Position numbers and translations under genes: made by a program
Source of the DNA: Bacteroidales bacterium
GTDB lineage: Bacteria; Bacteroidota; Bacteroidia; Bacteroidales; P3
DNA: 64,000 bases
Assembly (NCBI GenBank): GCA_017616895.1
Contig: JAFZXE010000022.1
Coordinates: 1 to 64,000 of the forward strand
Direction: 5' to 3'
The notes under the pieces: generated by a model
What the model saw: only the letters and a program-made list of their open reading frames with translations
Databases searched by the model: none
What the model was told of the DNA's origin: nothing
Part shown: positions 18,299 through 26,682 of the stretch, one piece after another
Layout of the letters: each line of letters begins with the position of its first letter
Numbering within the stretch: position 1 is the first letter of the stretch

Positions 18299-21019
18299 AT
18301 GAAAAAGAACCTTCTTCTTTTCGTTGTGGCGATGGTTGCCACATTGTCGGTCTGGGCGCAGGTGCCGCAGACTTTGACCTACCAGGCCGTGGTGCGCGAC
18401 GCCAACGGACGGCTTATCTGCAACAGCAATGTGGGTGTGCAGCTTTCGATAGTGCAAGGCACGGAGGACGGCACAGCGGTATATACCGACCGCCAGACGG
18501 TACACACCAACGCCAACGGACTTTTTACCATGCTGATAGGCAGCGAGGAGAACAGCATCGGCGGCATCGACTGGGCGGCAGGGCCGTACTACCTCAAAAG
18601 CGAGATAGACCCCACCGGCGGCAGCAACTACACGCTTGAGACAGTGCAGCAGCTGTTCAGCGTGCCGTATGCTTTGCGGGCACACACGGTTGACAGTATA
18701 ATAGGCGGCGTGAACTACAACGAGACCGACCCAGTGTTTACGGCATGGGACAAAGACTACAACGACTTGATAAACCGCCCGACGATACCGACGGCTGTGA
18801 GCGAACTGGCCAACGACGCAGGATACCTAACATTCTTTACAGAGAGCCAGATATTGAGCATCAGCAACGACACGATTTTCCTGACTGGCGGAAGTTACGT
18901 GAAACTGCCAGCTGGTTTCAGCGGGGATTATAACGACCTTATCAATAGGCCAAACCTTGCCGACAGTGTGTCGCGGATTGTGAACGAGTATCATTTGGGT
19001 GATACTATCATCAACTACATTTCGCAGAACGGTTATGTTGACAGCAGTTACGTGATTAACTACAATACGCAGCAAGGATATGTTGATACGTCATATGTAA
19101 CGAACTATATCAACAACGGCGGAGCAATAACCACTGAAAGCGATCCTATATTCACAGCATGGGACAAAGACTATAATGACCTTATCAATCTACCTGCGAT
19201 ACCGACAGCCGTAAGCGAACTTTCCAATGATGCCGGATATCTGACCTCTTATACCGAAGTGCAGTCGCTCGGCGACGTGACGACGATAGGCAATGCCGCA
19301 AACTCGCAGTTGAAAGCCGTGAGCGACCCGACAGAGGACTTGGATGCCGTGAACTTGCGGACGCTGAACTTGACGATTAACGATGTTGTAGCCGATTGGA
19401 CGCATAGGTTCGATTCAATAACGAGCAGATTCGACTCTATCACGCACAGGTATGACTCAATAATACGTGGTGTCGATTCGATAATAGCCTATCAAGACAG
19501 CGTTATTGACACGCTGACTCAACAACTTGCCATACTTGGAATCACTACTGGCGACACTACAGCCGTGGAGTGCGAGATGTTCAACTGGTACGGCACAGAA
19601 TACACCGTGTCGGGCGACTACCAACATATATTAACGAACAGCTACGGCTATGACAGCATACTGACAATGCACCTGACCATCAACCACGGCAGCCACAATG
19701 CAGAAAATCAGACCGCATGTGAAAGTTACACGTGGCATGGCAACAACTACACAGCAAACGGCACATACACTTACGAGTACACCAACGGTGTAGGGTGTGC
19801 TAGCACAGACACACTTCATCTTTCAACCCAAAGTACGCATAACTCGATCACTCAGAGTGCCTGCGACAGATACACATGGCATAGCACATCATATTCATCA
19901 AGTGGTAATTATACATACTCATATACCAATTCATCGGGTTGTGCCAGTGTGGACACACTTCATCTTACTATAAAACAAAGTACGCATAACTCTGTCACAC
20001 AATCCGCTGCCAGCAGCTATACTTGGCATGGTACTACATACACAGCCAGTGGCAACTACACATATTCCTATACCAATTCAGCAGGTTGTGCAAGTGTGGA
20101 TACACTACATTTGATAATAGGAGGTTTTGACGCTAACGGAGCATCTTCTGCGTTGTTCTCCGTAAGTGCAACTAAGAAGGTTCGATTCTCGAAAGGTAAC
20201 TTGCAGTTCACTACAACTGGAACACATGCTGTGTCCGGCGGCAGTACCAAAACAGGCACTTGGCGCTTCGCAGAAAATCAGTATGACATTATTGGTTGGG
20301 GCAACTCCCTTATATCGTCAACCCGTACCGAATGGATAGATTTATTCGCATTAGGGACAAGTGGATGGCAATATGACCCATGGTATTCAAGTCATTTTAA
20401 TACAAGTAGTGCTACAGCCTCTTCGTTTAGGGGACCATATACTAATAAAGACATAACTGGCGAAAACGCAAAAGCAGACTGGGGTGTGTACAACGCTATA
20501 AGCAACGGAGGGAACTCCCCTGGGATGTGGAGGGTGCTAACCAAGGATCAAATGGAGTACCTTTTAAATACCCGCAACGCAAGTACGGTTGGAGGTACCG
20601 TTAATGGCCGTTATGCACGAGCGGCGGTTGCAGGAAGGAATGGTATAATAATCTTTCCCGACAGCTATACTCATCCTTCAGGAGTTACCGCACCGACAAA
20701 CGTAAATTCGTCTTCTTCTACATACGCATCTAACACATACAATGCCACACAATGGACTAAAATGCAAAATGCTGGAGCGATATTTCTTCCCGCTGCAGGC
20801 TTTCGGACCTGCTCATCAGATGACAGTGCAAATAACACAGAAATCAAGTACTACTATGGAACAGATGCTGTGGCGACATATTGGGTGTCGGGTACTTATA
20901 CTCGGACCTTTTCTTCTGTAGTCTATACCGTTAATTGGAACTTCTATTATAATTTCTTTCAGGGTGAGCTGGAAAATGCCATAGGTCGATCTGTGCGTTT
21001 GGTAATGGATGCAAATTAG
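18299..21019 (+). CDS. Modular stalk-like surface protein (906 aa)
   Basis: Start 18299 gives a signal peptide (MKKNLLLFVVAMVATLSVWAQ). Order of parts: (1) residues ~22-145, the Bacteroidota head VPQTLTYQAVVRDANGRL..FSVPYALRAHTVDS; (2) copies of DYNDLINRPxIPTAVSEL-NDAGYLT of the sort seen in tail-fibre-like stalks; (3) heptads HRFDSIT / SRFDSIT / HRYDSII, a likely trimeric coiled coil; (4) three ~45-50-residue units with TWHGxxYTxxGxYTYxYTN; (5) a C-terminal globular part starting FSVSATKKVRFSKGNLQ and ending GRSVRLVMDAN, reminiscent of Fibrobacter-type paralogous domains. No T9SS tail is evident. Probably a cell-surface adhesin; ligand unknown. Confidence 0.75.
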   Translation: MKKNLLLFVVAMVATLSVWAQVPQTLTYQAVVRDANGRLICNSNVGVQLSIVQGTEDGTAVYTDRQTVHTNANGLFTMLIGSEENSIGGIDWAAGPYYLKSEIDPTGGSNYTLETVQQLFSVPYALRAHTVDSIIGGVNYNETDPVFTAWDKDYNDLINRPTIPTAVSELANDAGYLTFFTESQILSISNDTIFLTGGSYVKLPAGFSGDYNDLINRPNLADSVSRIVNEYHLGDTIINYISQNGYVDSSYVINYNTQQGYVDTSYVTNYINNGGAITTESDPIFTAWDKDYNDLINLPAIPTAVSELSNDAGYLTSYTEVQSLGDVTTIGNAANSQLKAVSDPTEDLDAVNLRTLNLTINDVVADWTHRFDSITSRFDSITHRYDSIIRGVDSIIAYQDSVIDTLTQQLAILGITTGDTTAVECEMFNWYGTEYTVSGDYQHILTNSYGYDSILTMHLTINHGSHNAENQTACESYTWHGNNYTANGTYTYEYTNGVGCASTDTLHLSTQSTHNSITQSACDRYTWHSTSYSSSGNYTYSYTNSSGCASVDTLHLTIKQSTHNSVTQSAASSYTWHGTTYTASGNYTYSYTNSAGCASVDTLHLIIGGFDANGASSALFSVSATKKVRFSKGNLQFTTTGTHAVSGGSTKTGTWRFAENQYDIIGWGNSLISSTRTEWIDLFALGTSGWQYDPWYSSHFNTSSATASSFRGPYTNKDITGENAKADWGVYNAISNGGNSPGMWRVLTKDQMEYLLNTRNASTVGGTVNGRYARAAVAGRNGIIIFPDSYTHPSGVTAPTNVNSSSSTYASNTYNATQWTKMQNAGAIFLPAAGFRTCSSDDSANNTEIKYYYGTDAVATYWVSGTYTRTFSSVVYTVNWNFYYNFFQGELENAIGRSVRLVMDAN
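19720..20125 (+). repeat. Three in-frame ~140-bp repeats
   Basis: Units start near 19723, 19858 and 20009 and encode xSYTWHGxxYT..YTYxYTNxxGCASxDTLHL. They lie inside the 906-aa surface protein gene. The near-identical DNA of units 2 and 3 suggests recent duplication. Confidence 0.7.
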
Positions 21020-21080
21020 TTCATCGAATAGTTTATCCATCCATAAAACTAAGAAAAGTTTAACTAAAAAATCAAAGATA

Positions 21081-21221
21081 ATGGAAGGTGAAAAATCGTT
21101 TTTTTATAAAAATGATCCTGATGGGTATAATGACTTTGTGGCTTTCTGTCGCGCAACAAATTCGATTTACAAAGACAACCGAGATAAAATACAGAGAAAC
21201 CCCATTGTTGTGGAATATTAA
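21081..21221 (+). CDS. Small ORF (46 aa), uncertain
   Basis: MEGEKSFFYKNDPDGYNDF.. preceded by an A-rich leader, 61 nt after the stalk protein and 31 nt before the next gene. Rich in charged and aromatic residues; no signal peptide. It could be a real small protein of the same unit or the head of a decayed gene. Confidence 0.35.
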   Translation: MEGEKSFFYKNDPDGYNDFVAFCRATNSIYKDNRDKIQRNPIVVEY

Positions 21222-21252
21222 CAATTACTAATAATCAATTATTTATACGGAT

Positions 21253-21627
21253 ATGTACAAAATACCCACAAAAGAGCTCATGCAGGACACAACAGAACTC
21301 CACAAGGAATACCTGCACGAGGACAAAAACAAGTATGAACTGTTATTTGCAAGATATTTTCCTAACACAGAATATTACAGCATCTATTCTATTGATTTTT
21401 GTATAGCCAATTGGATTAACACAATATGCATTGTCGTAGATAGATACCCCCAAGTTGAGACATACTTCTGTTCATGTGTTGATTTAAACGCTTACGCTGA
21501 TGTTTTAAGAAAAGACCCAAAGATTCGAGAAATGACAAAACTATGCTTTTATATAAAAGAAAATATCAGTACCTACAACACGATAGACAAAGATTTAAAA
21601 GAACTAAATAATATACGAGAAATTTAA
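21253..21627 (+). CDS. Hypothetical protein (124 aa)
   Basis: Cytosolic by composition (no signal peptide), Tyr/Asn/Lys-rich, with AT-rich codons unlike the GC-richer core genes, which suggests acquired DNA. No family recognised. It ends 18 nt before a textbook terminator, which supports it being the last gene of a transcribed unit. Confidence 0.55.
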   Translation: MYKIPTKELMQDTTELHKEYLHEDKNKYELLFARYFPNTEYYSIYSIDFCIANWINTICIVVDRYPQVETYFCSCVDLNAYADVLRKDPKIREMTKLCFYIKENISTYNTIDKDLKELNNIREI

Positions 21628-21645
21628 TAGATCAAACATAGTTGA

Positions 21646-21673
21646 AGCGGACTTGCAAGTCCGCTCTTTTTTT
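21646..21673 (+). terminator. Rho-independent terminator
   Basis: Uninterrupted 10-bp palindrome AGCGGACTTG / CAAGTCCGCT followed by CTTTTTTT. It ends the 21253 gene unit. Confidence 0.85.
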
Positions 21674-21678
21674 ATCCA

Positions 21679-21774
21679 ACAATCCTATGGAACCATAGAT
21701 TCAAGCAGGGCAGCCGCAGTGCGGCTGCCTGCTTGTTATATATGATATCATTTACAACATTTCGTAATTTCTTG
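21679..21774 (+). repeat. ~90-bp direct repeat, left copy
   Basis: Contains the palindromes CTATGGAACCATAG and AGCCGCAGTGCGGCT and ends ACAACATTTCG. A nearly identical copy lies at 23104-23192. Together they bracket the broken PDDEXK nuclease gene. Confidence 0.75.
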
Positions 21775-21838
21775 ATATTACTGAGGCTATGGGTGTTCTA
21801 GGGGGATGGTGTGGTAGCGGTGGAAGATAGAACCAGTT

Positions 21839-21870
21839 GTGCCGGATTTGTAATTCGGCACTTCTTTTCT
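21839..21870 (+). terminator. GTGCCGGAT-type palindrome, terminator-like
   Basis: GTGCCGGATTTGTAATTCGGCAC followed by TTCTTTTCTT. Member of a repeat family also seen at 23069, 54184 and 63630. Confidence 0.5.
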
Positions 21871-21937
21871 TAGAGTGTAACGACGTACTTCTATCTGTGC
21901 CGGCAGCACGTTTCCATTGGTATGCAACGGCATATTA

Positions 21938-21967
21938 TTGCAGATAGGGAAAATTGTTGTATCTTTG
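21938..21967 (+). promoter_or_regulatory. Promoter of the PDDEXK nuclease gene
   Basis: TTG at 21938-21940, 19-nt spacer, -7 TATCTTTG at 21960-21967, 25 nt before the start at 21993. Confidence 0.7.
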
Positions 21968-21992
21968 CAACTATAATTAATTGTTGAAAATC

Positions 21993-23043
21993 ATGGCTAT
22001 AGAGGTCGCACATATAAATGAGTCGGAATACAATGAGATACTGCAACGGGCTGTCGCAGTTTTGGACAACGCGCGTGCTTTGGTTGCACGAAGCGTTAGC
22101 ACCACAGCCAATATGACATACTGGAACATTGGAAAGCTGCTTTATGAGAGAAAGTTGGAAGGGAAATACGGTGACAGTGTGGTGAAGCGTCTTGCTGTTG
22201 ACTTGAAACAGCGCTTTCCAAATATGGGTGTGGCTAAACGCAATCTGTGGAATATGAAGCGGTTCTACATCAGATTTTCCGATAGTGAGGAAAAAGTGCA
22301 ACGCTCCGTTGCACTTTTATCATGGTCTCATATTCTGATGCTTATGAGCAACGAGCTGGATGACGATGCCGTGCTATACTACGCCACCGAGACGGTTGCC
22401 AAGGGGTGGAACCGAGACTTGCTGCTGAACGCCATAAAGATGGAGTTGCACAGGTCGCATGCGGTTGCGACCACTGACAACAACTTCTCAACAGCGTTGC
22501 CCGCCACGCAGGCGATGTACGCCACAACGAGGTGTTCCGCAGCCGTTACAGTCTCGGGTTCCTTGGCGTCACGGAGCCGATGGCCGAGTTGGAACTGGAG
22601 CGTAGGCTGGTGGAGAAGGTGAAGCTGTTTCTGCTTGAGTTGGGTAAAGGGTTCACGTTCATCGGCGAGCAGTACGCTGTGGAATATAACGGCAAGGAGA
22701 GCCGCATCGATATGCTTTTCTACCACCGGGCCTGCGCTGCCTGGTGGCGTTTGAACTGAAAATCGGCAAGTTCAAGCCCGAATATGCCGGGAAGATGAAC
22801 TACTACCTGTCGGTGCTTGACCGCACCGAAAGGCAGGAGGGCGAAAATCCGTCGATAGGCATCATACTGTGCGCCGAGAAAGACAACGTGGAGGTGGAGC
22901 TGGCGCTCGAAGGGGTGACGAAACCTATAGGCGTGGCCGACTATCAGCTTATAATCCCGAAGAAGGAACTGCAAAAGATTGTTGCAGACGAAATATCGTT
23001 GTACGAGAGGGAGAAGCGCGATGAAACGGACGGCGACGAATAG
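21993..23043 (+). pseudogene. YhcG/DUF1016 PDDEXK nuclease, two frameshifts
   Basis: Conceptual protein of about 350 residues. The N-terminal DUF1016-type helical part (NMTYWNIGKLLYER, LAVDLKQRFPNMG, LSWSHILMLM) is intact. At about 22521-22527 the frame shifts (GCCACAACGAG where GCCAACGAG would restore NEVFRS), and the C-terminal part continues FLGVTEPMAELELERRLV.. GEQYAVEYNGKESRIDMLFYHR. Near 22730 one base is missing (GGGCCTGCGC), after which LVAFELKIGKFKPEY..GKMNYYLSVLD continues in a third frame. The PDDEXK residues (Asp in RIDMLFYHR, E-x-K in FELKIGK) are recognisable but split. Family members are accessory nucleases linked to defence loci. Sequencing error would also explain two indels. 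Confidence 0.8.
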
Positions 23044-23068
23044 CGACGATTGAATCAAGTACCCCGTT

Positions 23069-23098
23069 GTGCCGGATTTTGTGGTCTGGCACTTTTTT
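23069..23098 (+). terminator. GTGCCGGAT-type terminator
   Basis: GTGCCGGATTTTGTGGTCTGGCAC plus TTTTTT, directly after the nuclease pseudogene. Confidence 0.6.
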
Positions 23099-23103
23099 AG
23101 TCA

Positions 23104-23192
23104 AACAATCCTATGGAACCATAGATTCAATCAGTTCAGCCGCTATGCGGCTGCCTGCTTTTGTTCTATATGGCATCATTTACAACATTTCG
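23104..23192 (+). repeat. ~90-bp direct repeat, right copy
   Basis: Second copy of the repeat at 21679-21774, with the same CTATGGAACCATAG palindrome and a GCCGCTATGCGGC hairpin, ending ACAACATTTCG. Confidence 0.75.
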
Positions 23193-23254
23193 GAGGCTCC
23201 AGAGATTCCGGGGGGGCGTTATTTGTTATATCGGGATAGCAAACTGTTCTGCAT

Positions 23255-24610
23255 CTACAATAACGGCGTCATATACAGCGGCAGATACACAAGCCCCTCC
23301 TTCTGCTCCACGTCCTTCGTGTGCAGCACATACGGTGTGCTCAGGTACTGCCCGAACTTTTTGATGCACTTCTGGATAGACGTCAGCGTATAAGCCGTGC
23401 CGCTCTTCACCTCTATGGGCGAGATATTATGCCGAGAGGTCACCATCTCCTTCTGCACCAGGAAGTCCACCTGCATACGGTTCTCCGCTTTCACTTTGTC
23501 GTAGTTCGAGTAGAAGAACAGATCATGGCCAGCAGCCTTCAGCATCTGCGCCACGATATTCTCCACCAACATTCCCTCGTCAATCTCAAGCTTGTCGAAC
23601 ATCAGCTTCTGGTAAATCTCATTCGACACGATGCCCCTGGCACTGAACGCCAGCGATATCAGCAAGCCCGTATCGCAGTAGTAGCACTTCAGCACCGTAC
23701 GGTCTTCGTTCAGCTGCAGGCCGATGTTTGGAGCCGTGGTGTTATAGCAAATATTCACCATCTTCGAGTCCTCAAGCCAGAAAAACGCGCTGTCGTACTC
23801 CCGCATCCTTGCCTCGTCCTTCAGGGCCGACAGCATGAACTTCTTTTCTTTCTTCTGCAGCTGCCCGGGGATAGCATCGTAAATCGCACTAACACGTGCT
23901 GTGGCACCGCCCGCATACTTCTTGATGTCGTTCTTATACAAGCGCAGAATTTGCCGCTTCACGGCATCCACCTTGGTAAAGTCGCGCGATGCAGCATATT
24001 CCGCCACCGCCTGAGGCATACCGCCCACAATCAGATATTGGCGGAAATAGTGTAGTGCCTCGCGGTGGAACTCGTCCATAGGCTGCCGTTTCTCAAACCG
24101 ATCCCGGATATACGGCATCATCACCTCGTTGCCCATCGCCCACAGAAATTCCTCAAAGTCCATGGGGTACATGTCGATGCCATCCTCCTCCGACGGAATC
24201 AGGATGCCGCCCACATTCTTCTTGATAGATATCAGCGAGCCCGTCTCCAGATAGTCAAACCTGCGGTCTGCTACCAGCGACTTTATGGCCTCACGGGCAC
24301 GAGGGCATTTCTGCACCTCGTCGAAGATGATGAGCGAGCGCCGTGGTGTCAGCTGCCGCTTGTAGTGCAGCTGGATATTCTGCAGCAGAGTGTCCATGTC
24401 CTCCAGATACTCGTCAAACCAGTCCTTCACACGCTTGGGCGCCTTGCTGAAGTCGATGAGGATATACGAGTCATATTCGTTGCGGGCAAACTCCTCTGCT
24501 ATATAACTTTTCCCCACACGTCGTGCACCTTCTATCATCAAGGCCGTAGTGCCGTCTTTCTCCTGCTTCCATTGAAGCAGCTTGTCATATATCTTACGTC
24601 TCATAATCAC
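23255..24610 (-). CDS. AAA ATPase with DUF4143 domain
   Basis: 451 aa. N-terminal AAA_14-type P-loop ATPase: Walker A in IEGARRVGKSYIAEEF and Walker B in LIIFDEVQKCPRA. C-terminal DUF4143 region, with LVENIVAQMLKAAGHDLFFYS and the nuclease-fold-like VDFLVQKEM...PIEVKSG segment. These stand-alone ATPases are common in Bacteroidales accessory DNA; their physiological role is not established. Start at 24610 (MIM); the second Met at 24604 is equally possible. It neighbours the direct repeat, consistent with an island. Confidence 0.85.
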   Translation of the reverse strand: MIMRRKIYDKLLQWKQEKDGTTALMIEGARRVGKSYIAEEFARNEYDSYILIDFSKAPKRVKDWFDEYLEDMDTLLQNIQLHYKRQLTPRRSLIIFDEVQKCPRAREAIKSLVADRRFDYLETGSLISIKKNVGGILIPSEEDGIDMYPMDFEEFLWAMGNEVMMPYIRDRFEKRQPMDEFHREALHYFRQYLIVGGMPQAVAEYAASRDFTKVDAVKRQILRLYKNDIKKYAGGATARVSAIYDAIPGQLQKKEKKFMLSALKDEARMREYDSAFFWLEDSKMVNICYNTTAPNIGLQLNEDRTVLKCYYCDTGLLISLAFSARGIVSNEIYQKLMFDKLEIDEGMLVENIVAQMLKAAGHDLFFYSNYDKVKAENRMQVDFLVQKEMVTSRHNISPIEVKSGTAYTLTSIQKCIKKFGQYLSTPYVLHTKDVEQKEGLVYLPLYMTPLL

Positions 24611-24908
24611 GTTTCCTAAGAGTTCTAAAACCTATTTTATACACATTTCCGCGACAATAAATATACATTTTATTACCTATATATCAATGGTTTAATTTGT
24701 ATAATGCGCAATATTTTTCATATATTATTCAATTCACAAAACTACAAAATAAATCACGATAAAAGAAACATTACCCCAATATTTCACAAAAGAAGAATTT
24801 ATGAAATTATGGATTAATGGAGTGGGAATGGTAAGAAAAAATATATGACAGTGGCGTGTCTTCGACACGCCGGGTTGATGGGAGCGACTATAATGGAATT
24901 TTATTGAT

Positions 24909-24939
24909 GAGCTGTCATGCGTGACGGCTCTTCTTTTTT
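24909..24939 (+). terminator. Orphan terminator
   Basis: GAGCTGTCA / TGACGGCTC stem with TGCG loop and TTCTTTTTT tail. No gene lies upstream on this strand within 1.8 kb except the nuclease pseudogene. Confidence 0.55.
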
Positions 24940-24950
24940 ATGGATAAATC

Positions 24951-24981
24951 TTGCCGGTATCGGCAAAAAGTTATATATTTG
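24951..24981 (+). promoter_or_regulatory. Orphan promoter with palindromic operator
   Basis: Near-perfect operator palindrome TTGCCGGTATCGGCAA (24951-24966) overlaps the -33 TTG; -7 TATATTTG follows at 24974-24981. A half-site CTTGCCGATAA sits just downstream (~25002). This layout resembles autoregulated toxin-antitoxin (HipBA-like) promoters of Bacteroidales, but no such gene follows. Confidence 0.4.
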
Positions 24982-25214
24982 CAGTGTGTTTTAATAAAAA
25001 CTTGCCGATAAATTGAATCACGTCCGGTATTTATGGTTAGTTGATGTAAGAGGGCTTGTTGTCTTTGATTGCGAAAAGATGCAAAAGATAAAGTGGACGA
25101 AAAAGTTTGTCTTTGCTATTGAATCCAGTGGATTCCACGTTTGTGTGGGGATGATGGAATGGCAATATCCTACGCAGGATTGACTTGCGAGGTCGGTTAT
25201 AGAAATCTGAAGGA

Positions 25215-25703
25215 TTACTTTGGCCAGAAGCGGGCTGTTTTTTTGCAGTAGTTTTCATATTCTTCGCCGAAGTCGCGGCGCAGACGTTTCTCTTCGCTTC
25301 TTACTTGGAGGAGCATGATGGCTACGAAAACCACGAAGAACGCTACTGCCTGCCATGTCCACAGCCACACTATGCAGCCGATGAGGTAGAGGAATATGCC
25401 CGTAAGCATCGGGTTGCGGCTGAGACGGTAGGGACCGCCGGTCATCAGGTGCTTGGTGCGCGGCGCTACCTCGTGGTTGAAGGCGTCCATCGGGTTGCCG
25501 TCGCCTTTGCGGCGCATATACACTATCGCCCAAATGCTCATTGCAAGACCGCCAATCATCAGCAGGCCGGTGATGGAGGCACTCAGGGCTCCGATATGTT
25601 CTATTGGCGGCCTGCCGGAAAGCAGCCACATGACTGCCGGCATCGCGCCGACAAACACTACGCCTCCGAGGAGGTATCCGAATATTTCACGCAGGAGTTT
25701 CAT
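25215..25703 (-). CDS. Isoprenylcysteine carboxyl methyltransferase-like membrane protein
   Basis: 162-aa integral membrane protein with about four transmembrane segments (GYLLGGVVFVGAMPAVMWLL, ITGLLMIGGLAMSIWAIVYM, GIFLYLIGCIVWLW, AVAFFVVFVAIMLL). The ICMT/PEMT-family signature is present: GPYRLSRNPMLTG followed by EEKRLRRDFGEEYENYCK near the end. Family enzymes are SAM-dependent methyltransferases; the substrate here is unknown. Its start overlaps the upstream TfoX-like gene by 4 nt, so both are co-translated. Confidence 0.8.
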   Translation of the reverse strand: MKLLREIFGYLLGGVVFVGAMPAVMWLLSGRPPIEHIGALSASITGLLMIGGLAMSIWAIVYMRRKGDGNPMDAFNHEVAPRTKHLMTGGPYRLSRNPMLTGIFLYLIGCIVWLWTWQAVAFFVVFVAIMLLQVRSEEKRLRRDFGEEYENYCKKTARFWPK

Positions 25704-26020
25704 GTTTTCTTCTTGGGTTTGGGATCAGGCAGTTCTGCGCAGGTGGCTTTCACCAGCGCTGCCAGGTAGTCGTGGTCGTCAACATCTTCGATAAAGAAAT
25801 GTGGCTTCGCGCCAGGGTAGGGTGGTCGCATGTCTTCGCAACGCAGTATCTTGCGTCCCGCTTCAGTGGGTTTGACATAGAAACCGTTGTCGCAGATAAG
25901 ACCGAATGTCTTTCCGTTGCAATAGATGGCGTAGTCGCCGAACATCTTGCGGGTCACTATATCGCCGGCACCGGCACATTGGTCGGCTATGTATTGTACA
26001 AAATCGGGTTTGCTGGCCAT
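25700..26020 (-). CDS. TfoX/Sxy N-terminal domain protein
   Basis: 106 aa. TfoX-N fold signatures: VTRKMFGDYAIYCNGKTFGLI and LYVKP-like FYVKPTEAG. Ends in a short Lys-rich tail. Stand-alone TfoX-N proteins in Bacteroidota lack the C-terminal domain found in competence regulators, so a competence role should not be assumed. Confidence 0.85.
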   Translation of the reverse strand: MASKPDFVQYIADQCAGAGDIVTRKMFGDYAIYCNGKTFGLICDNGFYVKPTEAGRKILRCEDMRPPYPGAKPHFFIEDVDDHDYLAALVKATCAELPDPKPKKKT

Positions 26021-26099
26021 TGGCTGGGTTTTAAAGGTTGAAAAGGTTCGCTTCGCTTGAAAGGTTTAAAAGGTTTGAGGTGTTTGTTGTGGTCAACGG

Positions 26100-26651
26100 T
26101 TAACTGCATAGACCAACCTCTTCCAATTCGCCAGTTTCTGAGTCGATGATGAAGCCGCGCACTTCTATGTCTTTCGGCACGAGTGGGTGTGTGCGTATGG
26201 TCTCCACGGTGCGGCGCACCGACTCGGGAGTGTCCTTGAACCCTTCGAGCCAGTGGTTCAGGTCTATCCCGCATTTGCGTATTGTGTCGAGGGTCTGCTC
26301 GGTCACGCCACGCGAGAGCATCTCGTCGTGGAAATGGCTATAGTTCATGTGGCAGGCGCCGCAGTGCGAGTGTGCTACAACCATAACGTGTTTCACGCCA
26401 AGTTCATAGATCGCCACGATGAGGCTGCGCATGGCCGAGTCGAAAGCCGAGATGACGAGTCCGCCAGCGTTTTTTATAATCTTTGCGTCGCCGTTGCGCA
26501 AGCCAAGAGCCGCAGGCAGCAGCTCCGTAAGCCGTGTGTCCATACACGACAGCACCGCCAGCTTTTTGTCGGGATACTTGTCGGTGCGGTATTTCTCGTA
26601 GCCCTTCGAAGCCACAAACTCTTTGTTGTATTCTACAATACTGTCAATCAT
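26100..26651 (-). CDS. Beta-class carbonic anhydrase
   Basis: 183 aa, cytosolic. Zinc ligands of the beta class can be placed: Cys36 in LSCMDTRL (with the Asp38-Arg40 dyad), His94 and Cys97 in AHSHCGAC. Reaction: CO2 + water to bicarbonate. It sits in a minus-strand run with short gaps (31 nt to the upstream RNase-like gene). It is of the shorter YvdA-like type. Confidence 0.9.
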   Translation of the reverse strand: MIDSIVEYNKEFVASKGYEKYRTDKYPDKKLAVLSCMDTRLTELLPAALGLRNGDAKIIKNAGGLVISAFDSAMRSLIVAIYELGVKHVMVVAHSHCGACHMNYSHFHDEMLSRGVTEQTLDTIRKCGIDLNHWLEGFKDTPESVRRTVETIRTHPLVPKDIEVRGFIIDSETGELEEVGLCS

Positions 26652-26682
26652 GGTAGATGCGTAAAAGGATCAATTTCTCCGC

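Larger units (their letters stand above)
24611..25214. other. Intergenic region with remnant control signals
   Basis: Very AT-rich first half. It contains a GGCGTGTC/GACACGCC hairpin (24853-24871), a terminator (24909-24939) and a promoter/operator (24951-24981), but no credible gene. Looks like the scar of a deleted transcription unit. Confidence 0.45.

Noticed and set aside
22744-23043. Stand-alone 99-aa nuclease-domain gene
   Set aside because: It is the third-frame continuation of the YhcG-type gene after a one-base deletion, not a separate gene.
25037-25258. 73-codon minus-strand ORF
   Set aside because: Overlaps the methyltransferase end, no promoter, no domain, low-complexity composition.
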